Part shown: positions 15,286 through 23,246 of the stretch, piece after piece
How the letters are laid out: each line of letters starts with the position of its first letter
Numbering within the stretch: the stretch's first letter is position 1
Assembly (NCBI RefSeq): GCF_000337835.1
Contig: NZ_AOLM01000008.1
Span: 124,001 to 188,000 of the forward strand
Length of the DNA stretch: 64,000 nucleotides
Direction: 5' to 3'
From: Haloferax sulfurifontis ATCC BAA-897
GTDB taxonomy: Archaea; Halobacteriota; Halobacteria; Halobacteriales; Haloferacaceae
Program-made: the position numbers and the translations under genes
Notes under the pieces: generated by a model
What the model was told of the DNA's origin: nothing
What the model saw: only the letters and a program-made list of their open reading frames with translations
The model's database searches: none

Positions 15286-16533
15286 TCAGTCGTACAGCGG
15301 GTACTCCTCGGTCAGTTCGTCGACCTTCTGGTCGACGAATCCCTTGACTGACTCGTCGTGCGGCGCCTCGACGACCTCGTAGATGAGGTCCGCGACGGTC
15401 CGGCAGGCCTCCTCGTCGAAGCCGCGGGTCGTCAGCGCGGGCGTGCCGGCGCGAATCCCGCTCGGGTTGAACGCCGAGCGACTCTCGCCGGGGACCGTGT
15501 TGGCGTTGAGGACGATGCCGACCTCTTCGAGCGCCGCTTCCACGTCCTTGCCGGTCGTGTCCGGGTGCGACGGGCGGAGGTCGACAAGGACTAAGTGCGT
15601 GTCAGTTCCGCCGGAGACGAGTTCGAGGCCGCGCTCCTGTAGCCGCTCGCCGAGGGCGGCGGCGTTATCGACGACCTGCGAGGCGTACTCCTCGAACTCG
15701 GGTGAAAGCGCCTCGCCGAAGCCGACGGCCTTCCCGGCGACGTTGTGCAGTATCGGCCCACCTTGGAGGCCCGGGAACACCGCCGAATCGACGTCGTCGG
15801 CGTGTTCCTCGTCGCACATGATGATGCCGCCGCGACCCGACCGAATCGTCTTGTGGGTCGAACCGGTGACGAAGTCCGCGATGCCGACGGGAGACGAGTG
15901 TTCGCCCGCGGCGACGAGACCCGTGATGTGGGCGATATCGGCGAGGTGGTACGCGTCGACCGCCTCGGCCGCGGCCTGCACGCGCTCCCACTCGACCTCC
16001 CGCGGGTACGCGGAGTACCCCGAGATGATGATGTCCGGGTCGAACGCCTCGGCTTTCTCGGCGAGTTGGTCGTAGTCGACGTAGCCGGTCTCGGCGTCGA
16101 CCTCGTACTGCTCGACCTCGTAGGTCTTCCCCGCGACGTTCACCGGGTGGCCGTGGCTCAGGTGGCCGCCGTGGGTCAAATCGAGCGAGAGAATCTTGTC
16201 GCCGGGGTCGAGCACGGCGAGGAACACGCCCATGTTCGCCTGCGACCCGGAGTGCGGTTGGACGTTGACGTGGTCGGCTCCCCAGAGTTCCTTCGCGCGG
16301 TCGATGGCGAGCTGTTCGACCTCGTCGGCGTACTCACAGCCGCCGTAGTACCGGCTTCCCGGGTAGCCCTCGGCGTAGTTGTTCGTCAGCTCCGAGCTCT
16401 GGGCCTCCATGACCGCCTCGCTGACGTGGTTCTCGCTCGCGATCATCGCGAGGGTGTCGTTCTGTCGCCCGCGTTCGCCTTCCAGCGCGTCGGCGACGGC
16501 CGGGTCGGTCTCTCGAACGGTGTCGTAAGGCAT
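15286..16533 (-). CDS. glyA: Serine hydroxymethyltransferase
   Basis: A 415-residue PLP enzyme of normal length. The Schiff-base Lys is Lys228 in TGSTHKTIRS. IASENHVSEAV and NNYAEGYPGSRYYGG are the N-terminal signature. It interconverts glycine plus methylene-tetrahydrofolate with serine. The ATG at 16533 was chosen because GGTATAAC lies at about -27 and the family start (VRETDPAVADAL) follows. It is divergent from the threonine/serine dehydratase gene and near betaine-degradation genes, so it may turn released glycine and C1 units into serine. A second chromosomal glyA is likely in such an organism but cannot be seen here. Confidence 0.93.
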   Translation of the reverse strand: MPYDTVRETDPAVADALEGERGRQNDTLAMIASENHVSEAVMEAQSSELTNNYAEGYPGSRYYGGCEYADEVEQLAIDRAKELWGADHVNVQPHSGSQANMGVFLAVLDPGDKILSLDLTHGGHLSHGHPVNVAGKTYEVEQYEVDAETGYVDYDQLAEKAEAFDPDIIISGYSAYPREVEWERVQAAAEAVDAYHLADIAHITGLVAAGEHSSPVGIADFVTGSTHKTIRSGRGGIIMCDEEHADDVDSAVFPGLQGGPILHNVAGKAVGFGEALSPEFEEYASQVVDNAAALGERLQERGLELVSGGTDTHLVLVDLRPSHPDTTGKDVEAALEEVGIVLNANTVPGESRSAFNPSGIRAGTPALTTRGFDEEACRTVADLIYEVVEAPHDESVKGFVDQKVDELTEEYPLYD

Positions 16534-16902
16534 CGTGGGTGCATCTCGACTCTGCGGTATAACGCTTCGCCGACCTTCGGGTCGAGAGAGAAACGACGGA
16601 ACGAAATCACAACGTATCAGATTTATTATATTATGTGTTCGGGTCGATGAGTGCGGTGCGTGTCTTGGGATTCTCAGATAGAACGTTCGAGATGGAGTCG
16701 TTAACGGCCAAAATCGGCGTATAGCGTGTTCGGTCACCGTCCAGACGAGCGCCGACCGGCGATAGCTCTATATTGGAACTTCGTCACGTTTCTCATACAC
16801 CGTGCGAAGAACTATCACAGTCTACGGAACGTCCCGGAACCGAGGGGACACGCGCGTGCCGTCCCGTCGCGTCGTTCGGCCGCCTGCCGAGGTGATCCGC
16901 CG
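16534..16902. promoter_or_regulatory. Divergent promoter region of glyA and ilvA
   Basis: No gene is seen. GGTATAAC at about 16556-16563 serves glyA. CTCTATATTGG at 16765-16776 faces right and would give an ilvA leader of about 110 nt. An AT-rich stretch (16610-16640) lies between them. Confidence 0.5.
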
Positions 16903-18144
16903 ATGAGCGAGGCGGAGTCCCTCCCGGTACAGTACAGTGACATCGAGCGCGCGCGCGAGCGCCTCGAAAACGACCGCGTCGTCAAGCGAACGCCGATAGA
17001 GCGGAGCACCTCGCTCGGCGACCTCGTCGGCGCGGACGTCTACCTGAAGATGGAACACCTCCAGTGGACGGGGTCGTTCAAGACGCGGGGCGCGTACAAC
17101 AAGATACGACAGGACACCGACCGCGGAATCGACGAGTTCGTGGCCGCGAGCGCCGGCAATCACGCGCAGGGCGTCGCGCTCGCCGCGACCGAGTGCGGGG
17201 CCGACTCCACGGTTGCGATGCCGGAGAACGCCCCGCAGACGAAAATCGACGCCACGCGCGACTACGGCGCGGCGGTCGAGCTCGTCGGCGAGGACTTCCA
17301 GGAGACGATGGCGTACGCGCAGTCGCTCGCCGAGGAGTCGGACGCCGAGTTCGTCCACGCCTACGACGACCGCGACATCGTCGCCGGACAGGGAACGCTC
17401 GGCGTCGAGATGTACCGCGACCTCCCCGAGATGGACACCGTGGTCGTCCCCATCGGCGGCGGCGGGCTCATCTCGGGCATCGCCACCGCCATCAAGCACC
17501 ACGACCCCGACATTCGCGTCGTCGGCGTGCAGGCCGAGGGCGCGGAGACGGTCCACGAGAGCCTCGACAAAGGCGTTCCCGTGACGCTCGACGACACGAA
17601 CACCATCGCCGACGGCATCGCGACCGGCGGCATCTCCGAGCTGACGCTCCGAACCATCGAGGAACACGTCGACGAGGTCGTCACGGTCTCGGACGGGGAA
17701 ATCGCGGAGGCGATTCTCCTGTTGCTCGAACGCGCCAAGCAGGTCGTCGAAGGGGCCGGTGCCGCCTCGGTCGCCGCCGTGCTGAGCGACGACCTCGACG
17801 TCGAGGGCGAGACCGTCATGCCGCTTCTCTGCGGGGGGAACCTCGACATGACGATGCTCCAGACGGTGCTCGTCCACGCGCTCACGGGCCGTCGCCAGAC
17901 GCTCCGACTGCGCGTCCGAATCCGGGACGAACCCGGCGAGATGGCGCGGCTCTCCCGGCTCATCGCCGACCGCGACGCGAACATCCACGACGTTCGCCAC
18001 GTCCGCGCCGTCGACGCCCTCGACGTCGGCGAGGCGCACCTCCTGTTCCGCATCGAGACCAAGGGGGCCGAACACGCGGCGGCAATCGTGGACACCATCG
18101 AAGACGCGGGCTACGCGGTCGACGACGTCTCCGCGGAGCGCTGA
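16903..18144 (+). CDS. ilvA: Threonine/serine ammonia-lyase with ACT domain
   Basis: A 413-residue PLP enzyme. Lys60 in TGSFKTRGAYN binds the cofactor, ASAGNHAQGVA and the PIGGGGLISG phosphate loop follow, and an ACT domain occupies about residues 325-405. It deaminates threonine to 2-oxobutyrate, and many relatives also deaminate serine to pyruvate. The ATG at 16903 was chosen for the near-perfect Shine-Dalgarno GAGGTGATCC just before it, unusual in a genome where most starts look leaderless. The short ACT-domain form suggests catabolic or loosely regulated use. Confidence 0.9.
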   Translation: MSEAESLPVQYSDIERARERLENDRVVKRTPIERSTSLGDLVGADVYLKMEHLQWTGSFKTRGAYNKIRQDTDRGIDEFVAASAGNHAQGVALAATECGADSTVAMPENAPQTKIDATRDYGAAVELVGEDFQETMAYAQSLAEESDAEFVHAYDDRDIVAGQGTLGVEMYRDLPEMDTVVVPIGGGGLISGIATAIKHHDPDIRVVGVQAEGAETVHESLDKGVPVTLDDTNTIADGIATGGISELTLRTIEEHVDEVVTVSDGEIAEAILLLLERAKQVVEGAGAASVAAVLSDDLDVEGETVMPLLCGGNLDMTMLQTVLVHALTGRRQTLRLRVRIRDEPGEMARLSRLIADRDANIHDVRHVRAVDALDVGEAHLLFRIETKGAEHAAAIVDTIEDAGYAVDDVSAER

Positions 18145-18320
18145 TTCCGGCCGCTTTCGCGTCTCGGGTCGTCGTCGGTCGTCGTCGGTCGTCGTCGCCG
18201 AACCACGAACTATCTCACTTCTAATGCTTCTAATAGGAGTCGTGTGCCGCGCCCATCGAAGAGGACCGACGTGCGCCGGGCTCATCGAAGTCGTCGCCGC
18301 GGCGGGGGAAACCAGCGCCG

Positions 18321-19190
18321 CTAGCTCTCGCTGGCCGACTGTCTGATTCGCGCGACGACGTCGTCACGACTCACATCGGGGTCGTCGTCGGTCGTGAGGC
18401 GTCCCATCACGAACTCCAGCAAGTCGAGGGTCTGGAGCAGTTCGAGCGCCTCGGTTCGGTCGAGGTCGATGGCTTTCCCGAACTCGCGAATCGTCTTCGC
18501 GTCGTTGGCGGCGTCGGCGAGGCGGTCTATCGTCACGGACTCGGGCAGGCCGATTCCGTCGGCGAGCGCCTCGGGCGACCCGCCTGTGTCGCCCGCGGCC
18601 GCCGGTCCCGGAGTTTCCACCGGCGACTCGTCGGCGAGCGACGTCTCGTATGAGTCCGGTTCGTGGACGCCCTGTGCGATCATGTACCTGCGGACCGTCT
18701 CGTCCGACACGTCCATCTCGAACGCCGCGGCCATCCGTTCGAACGTCTCGTACTTGGCGTACACCGCTTCGAGGTACGGCGTGTCCTCGAACGCCGGCAC
18801 GTTCGGACTCCGCACGCTTTCGAGCGACTCGGCGTCGTCGTTCTCGGCGGAACTACCCGCCGGGGACGCGTCGGCCGCGACGGTCACGACGACCGTCGGC
18901 TCGGCGTCGAGCGAGACTTCGGCCGCGTCGACGTCGACGTGTTCGTGGTCGCTCGGAACGACGTCGTCGATTTCGACCGTGAGCCCGATGGTCCCGTCGG
19001 ACTCGATTGCGGTCTCCTGGGCCCGCACGGGCGACCCGGCTTCGTCGCTCGGCGAGAGTGCGAACTCGACGTCCGCCGACGCCCTCATCTCCGCGACCGC
19101 CACTGACGAGTCCCGGACGGTCGCGGCTCCCGTCCGTTCGCACTCTTCGAGGAATTCCCCCAGTCGCCGAAGCGATGTGCCCACGCTCAT
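18321..19190 (-). CDS. Putative regulator with HTH-like segment, unknown family
   Basis: A 289-residue acidic protein. The N-terminal half (about residues 25-110) looks beta-rich. Residues about 137-180 (TPYLEAVYAKYETFERMAAAF, then DVSDETVRRYMIAQGVHEPDSY) have a helix-turn-helix pattern also found in several haloarchaeal proteins of unknown role. The C-terminal part is helical, with DRTEALELLQTLDLLEFVMGRL. It is divergent from a Bat-type HTH gene. I infer a DNA- or protein-binding regulator but do not recognise a characterised homologue. Confidence 0.6.
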   Translation of the reverse strand: MSVGTSLRRLGEFLEECERTGAATVRDSSVAVAEMRASADVEFALSPSDEAGSPVRAQETAIESDGTIGLTVEIDDVVPSDHEHVDVDAAEVSLDAEPTVVVTVAADASPAGSSAENDDAESLESVRSPNVPAFEDTPYLEAVYAKYETFERMAAAFEMDVSDETVRRYMIAQGVHEPDSYETSLADESPVETPGPAAAGDTGGSPEALADGIGLPESVTIDRLADAANDAKTIREFGKAIDLDRTEALELLQTLDLLEFVMGRLTTDDDPDVSRDDVVARIRQSASES

Positions 19191-19247
19191 TGTACGGTTC
19201 TGCGGACGCGCCGAGACTCCCTGAAGAGTGGTGTGGAATACTGAGTC

Positions 19248-19260
19248 GGTTTATATAGCC
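19248..19260 (-). promoter_or_regulatory. TATA box in the divergent regulator intergenic region
   Basis: Read leftward this is GGGCTATATAAACC, a strong haloarchaeal TATA box, 58-70 nt before the start at 19190. It implies a leader of about 35 nt for that gene. Confidence 0.5.
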
Positions 19261-19432
19261 CCACAGAATATGCGGCGAAAACTATAAACGAGAATCTGCT
19301 GTTCAAACTACTATAACGTGCCCATGAGTCACGTTTCTACCGCGAACGTCGATACGACTTCGCGTACTTCAACCGATTCGACACTCTGGTTTGGCCGGTG
19401 TCGAATCCACCGGACCACGAGGTGAAGTCACA

Positions 19433-20083
19433 ATGAGTTTGATAACTGTCGCCGACATCGCGCACGACGACCTCGCGCTGACGCCGACGATTCAGTCGGA
19501 AGCCGCGAGCGAGATAGACGTCGTCTCTCAGTCCGGAACTGACCCCGAGACGGGCCAGTTCTTCTTCGCCGTGAAGAACGCGGACGTCGCCGCGTTCGAA
19601 GAGGCGTTGGAAGCCGACCACACGGTCCGCGACTGGTGGCTCGTCTCCGAGCGGGAGGACTCCGTGGTTTATCGCATCGGCCACACGAACGACGCGATAC
19701 TGCTGTCGCCGATGGTCACGGAACTCGGCGGACTCATGCTCGACGCGTGCAGTAACGAGATGTCCGGGTGGCGGGTCCGTCTCCAGCTGTCGGACCGCGA
19801 GGCGCTCTCGGAGCTCTGGGAGTACTGCGAGGCGAACGACATCTCCTTCGACCTGAATCGGATGTTCCAGCAGGACGGCTGGATGAACGGCGAGCCGAGT
19901 AAGCTGACTGACGCACAGCGCGACGCGCTCGTGGCCGCCTACGAGCACGGCTACTTCGAGGAGCCGCGAGAGGCGGCGCTAGACGACCTCTCGGACGTGC
20001 TGGGAATCTCGCCGACGGCGGTCAGCGGGCGTATCAGGAGAGGGACCTCGGAGCTGGTCGAATCGATTCTCGTCGAGGAGTGA
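19433..20083 (+). CDS. Bat-type (HTH_10) transcriptional regulator
   Basis: A 216-residue protein with the bacterio-opsin-activator type C-terminal HTH. It runs from LTDAQRDALVAAYEHGYFEEPREA through DLSDVLGISPTAVSGRIRRGTSELVE. The N-terminal 150 residues are a mixed alpha/beta sensor-like region. The ATG at 19433 was chosen because GAGGTGA sits 8 nt upstream. It lies between ilvA and the Rieske/betaine genes and is a candidate local activator, which is inference from position only. Confidence 0.85.
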   Translation: MSLITVADIAHDDLALTPTIQSEAASEIDVVSQSGTDPETGQFFFAVKNADVAAFEEALEADHTVRDWWLVSEREDSVVYRIGHTNDAILLSPMVTELGGLMLDACSNEMSGWRVRLQLSDREALSELWEYCEANDISFDLNRMFQQDGWMNGEPSKLTDAQRDALVAAYEHGYFEEPREAALDDLSDVLGISPTAVSGRIRRGTSELVESILVEE

Positions 20084-20105
20084 CCGCCAAAAGGGGGTAC
20101 GGGAG

Positions 20106-20480
20106 TCAGACCGCGAGCACGTGGTCGTCCCGCGGTTCGTAGATTTCGCCGCTCATCCGCAGGTCTCGGACGGCGTCGAGCGTTTCGCCGATGGCGACGC
20201 CGTTGTCTGTGAGCGCCGCGGCGAGTCGCCCGAGTTCGACCCCGTCGGGGTGGTCCTCGCCGAGTTCGATGAGCGCCTCTTTCACGTCGTCGCTCTCGGC
20301 CTCGGCGCCGAACGCGACGCGTTCCCACTCGACGTCGTGGCCGGTGACGTTCGCGTGTCGCCGGTACAGTTCGACGGCGTCGTTCGGCTCCGCGACGGCG
20401 ACGTGGAGGTCGCACGACGGACAGGTGACGACCCCCGCGCGGGGCTTTTTGGCCAGTTCGGCGTCCCCGTCGTCAGGCAT
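20106..20480 (-). CDS. Small zinc-finger plus winged-helix protein, coupled to the Rieske gene
   Basis: A 124-residue protein. CPSC near residue 19 followed by RRHANVTGH gives a C-x2-C-x18-H-x5-H zinc-binding pattern. The C-terminal half (VELGRLAAALTDNGVAIGETLD, then LRMSGEIYEPRDDHV) looks like the small winged helix at the end of archaeal MCM proteins. Its start overlaps the last 8 nt of the Rieske oxygenase gene, so the two are co-translated. The role is unknown; a regulator or assembly helper are both possible. Confidence 0.65.
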   Translation of the reverse strand: MPDDGDAELAKKPRAGVVTCPSCDLHVAVAEPNDAVELYRRHANVTGHDVEWERVAFGAEAESDDVKEALIELGEDHPDGVELGRLAAALTDNGVAIGETLDAVRDLRMSGEIYEPRDDHVLAV

Positions 20481-21615
20481 TGTAGGCGTCCTGCGCGAGC
20501 CGGTGGAGCTTGTGGACGGTGTGTTCGTTCGGACCGAGCTGTGCCTGTCCGAGCGCGCCGGACTTGAGGCCCTCGTACTGCCGTTCGACGAGTTCGAAGT
20601 CCTCCTCTTGGAGCTGTCGGCTCGTCTGGACGAACTTCTCTTCTTCCTCGGAGAGGTCGGCATCGCGGAAGTAGTAGTCCGCGATGAGCTGGAAGCGCCC
20701 CTCGTCGATGGGGTCGATGATGTACGTGCCGTAGCCGTCGGCGGTGCCGTACATGTTGACCGTGAAGTTCGGCCAGAAGTAGTAGAACTTGGCCTCGTGT
20801 TCGGGGTGGATGCGCATCTCGTCGTCGACGTCCTCTCTGTGCTTGTAGTGGAGCACCCAGTGGTAGTCGTTGACTTCGAGTTCGGAGTCCATGAGTTCGA
20901 GTCCCCGGACCCAGTCTTGGTGGTTCGCCTGACAGTGGTCGCACTCCGAGTAGTTCCCGCTGAACGTCTTCCAGTTGCACTCGACTTCGGAGACGTAGCG
21001 GCGGGCGTGTTCGTACTCGCCGAGCGGCAGGTCTTCGAGCTCCGTCTTCATCGACCCGGCCTGTTCGGCCAGCGAGAGGCTCGGTTTGTCCTCGAAGTTG
21101 ACGAACACGAGCGGCCCGATAGCGTCCGTGTGGACCTCCATGAGGCCGTTCTCTTCGGGGTCGAGTTCGCTGACGGCGTCGTCGTCGAGGTCGGGGTTCA
21201 GACTCGCCTCCTCGAAGCTCTTCGGAGTGCTCTGGAGCGACCCGTCGAGTTCGTACGCCCAGAGGTGGTACGGGCAGGTGATTCGACTGAGGCTTCCGGG
21301 GTCGGTCATCGGCGTCTCGTCGAGCATCTTCGACCCGCGGTGGGCACAGACGTTGTAGAACGCCCGCACGTCGCCGTCGCCGTCGCGGGTGACGATTATC
21401 TGCTTGCCGCCGATGGTTCGCGTGAAGTAGTCGCCCGCGTCCGGGATGTGGGTCTCGTGACCCGCGTAGACCCAGTACTGACCGAACACTTTCTCCTTTT
21501 CCATCTCGTGGACTTCGGGGTCCGTGAAGTACTTCGCCGGTAACGCGTTCGTTTCCGCGGTGATGTCGGCACTTACCGCACCGATTTCGTCACGACCGTT
21601 GTTCCACCGTGTCAT
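20473..21615 (-). CDS. Rieske non-haem iron oxygenase, glycine betaine/choline monooxygenase type
   Basis: A 380-residue alpha-subunit. The Rieske cluster ligands are CAHRGSKM and CPYHLW; the mononuclear iron motif is NYSECDHCQANH. The overall pattern resembles GbcA and choline/carnitine monooxygenases rather than true aromatic dioxygenases. Next to a sarcosine oxidase-like gene, a BCCT transporter and a dimethylglycine dehydrogenase, demethylation of glycine betaine to dimethylglycine is the most likely reaction. The GbcB-type reductase is not in the window. The ATG at 21615 was chosen; the upstream extension lacks family sequence. Confidence 0.8.
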   Translation of the reverse strand: MTRWNNGRDEIGAVSADITAETNALPAKYFTDPEVHEMEKEKVFGQYWVYAGHETHIPDAGDYFTRTIGGKQIIVTRDGDGDVRAFYNVCAHRGSKMLDETPMTDPGSLSRITCPYHLWAYELDGSLQSTPKSFEEASLNPDLDDDAVSELDPEENGLMEVHTDAIGPLVFVNFEDKPSLSLAEQAGSMKTELEDLPLGEYEHARRYVSEVECNWKTFSGNYSECDHCQANHQDWVRGLELMDSELEVNDYHWVLHYKHREDVDDEMRIHPEHEAKFYYFWPNFTVNMYGTADGYGTYIIDPIDEGRFQLIADYYFRDADLSEEEEKFVQTSRQLQEEDFELVERQYEGLKSGALGQAQLGPNEHTVHKLHRLAQDAYNA

Positions 21616-21814
21616 GGGAGAAAGAAACACACATCCGAGGAAAAGGATTCGTCGGAAATAGTGGACCCGTATAAGTGGCAGTGGATAGTCGGCCGCGAGG
21701 ACGACGGCCGCCCGTGACCGCCGCCGTCGGCCGAACGGGAGCCGTCTCCCTGAAAAAGGGGCTCCGTGATACAGGTCAAGAGTGAAGGGGGGACGTTCCG
21801 AACCGCCGGACACC

Positions 21815-22957
21815 ATGAGTGTCCGTGACAACCGATACGACGTCGCCGTCGTCGGGGTCGGCGGGATGGGAAGCGCGACCGCGTACCACCTCGCCGACCG
21901 CGGCCTCGACGTCGTCGGTCTCGAACGATACGATATCCCCCACTCGCAGGGGTCGTCTCACGGTATCACGCGCATTATCCGGCGCGCGTACTACGAACAC
22001 CCCTCGTACGTCCCGCTCATCGAACGGGCGTACGACCTCTGGGACGACCTCGCCGACGAGACCGGCCGCGGGGTCATCCACCGAACCGGCTCTATCGACG
22101 CCGGCCCGGAGGATAACGACGTGTTCGCCGGCTCGAAACGCTCCTGTGAGGAACACGACATCCCCCACGAGGTGCTGACCGGCGCGGAGGTCAACGAGCG
22201 GTTCCCCGGCTACGAACTCCCCGAGGATTACCGCGCGGTCTACCAGGAAGACGGCGGCTTCGTCGTCCCCGAGCAGGCGATTATCGCCCACACCGAGGCC
22301 GCACAGGCTCGGGGTGCCGAGATTCGCGCCCGCGAGCGAGTCGAAGACTGGGCGGAGACGAACGACGGCGGCGTGCGCGTCCGCACCGACCGGGGCGTGT
22401 ACGTCGCGGACGCGCTCGTGCTCGCCGCGGGCGCGTGGAACTACAAACTCGCCGACGCGCTGGACGGCCTCGCGGTCCCCGAGCGACAGGCGCTCGCGTG
22501 GTTCCAGCCCGAGTCGCCGGCGACGTTCGCGCCCGAGGAGTTCCCAGTCTGGAACCTCAGCGTCCCCGAGGGGCGGTTCTACGGGTTCCCGGTCCACGAC
22601 GTGCCGGGATTCAAACTCGGCAAGTACCACCACCGCGACGAGGAGGTCGACCCCGACGACTTCGACCGCGAGCCGAACCGCGCCGACGAGGCGATACTCC
22701 GGGACGTCACGGAGAAGTACTTCCCGGAGGCCGCGGGGCCGACGATGTCGCTCGCGACGTGCATGTTCACGAACTCGCCGGACGAACACTTCATCCTCGA
22801 CACGCTCCCCGACCACCCGCAGGTCGCCGTCGGGGCCGGCTTTTCGGGACACGGCTTCAAGTTCGCCAGCGTCATCGGCGAAATCCTCGCCGACCTCGTC
22901 GTCGACGGCGAAAGCGACCTGCCGCTCGACATGTTCTCGCTCGACAGGTTCGAGTGA
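21815..22957 (+). CDS. FAD-dependent N-methyl amino-acid oxidase, monomeric sarcosine oxidase type
   Basis: A 380-residue enzyme of the MSOX/N-methyltryptophan oxidase family. VGVGGMGSATAYHLA is the dinucleotide fold. QGSSHGITRIIRRAYYEHPSY is the family active-site segment. Cys316 in CMFTNSPDEHFILD matches the Cys that holds FAD covalently in Bacillus MSOX. It oxidises sarcosine to glycine, formaldehyde and peroxide, or a similar N-methyl amine. It is divergent from the Rieske gene and upstream of the BCCT transporter. The ATG at 21815 begins directly before the nucleotide-binding fold. Confidence 0.85.
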   Translation: MSVRDNRYDVAVVGVGGMGSATAYHLADRGLDVVGLERYDIPHSQGSSHGITRIIRRAYYEHPSYVPLIERAYDLWDDLADETGRGVIHRTGSIDAGPEDNDVFAGSKRSCEEHDIPHEVLTGAEVNERFPGYELPEDYRAVYQEDGGFVVPEQAIIAHTEAAQARGAEIRARERVEDWAETNDGGVRVRTDRGVYVADALVLAAGAWNYKLADALDGLAVPERQALAWFQPESPATFAPEEFPVWNLSVPEGRFYGFPVHDVPGFKLGKYHHRDEEVDPDDFDREPNRADEAILRDVTEKYFPEAAGPTMSLATCMFTNSPDEHFILDTLPDHPQVAVGAGFSGHGFKFASVIGEILADLVVDGESDLPLDMFSLDRFE

Positions 22958-23246
22958 CGACGGGCGGTCGAGCTTGTCGCTCGTCAACTGATTTGGCGAT
23001 ATAACTTTCGTAAGTTCTCTTCATTTGCGTATAAATGCCACTATTATCGAAGACCACTCGTTAAGATGTGTAATCCCAATGGGTTGGTTGAATCGTGAGG
23101 GGTGTGGGCTCGTGTCACGGGACGGATGGCCGCGTCGAAGTCGATATCGGCCGTCCTCGGCGGTGACGACGGGTGGCCCCGAAGCGGGGACAACGACATG
23201 AACGTACACGAATTCCAGTGGCGGTCATCCACGGAGGGTGTATCGT

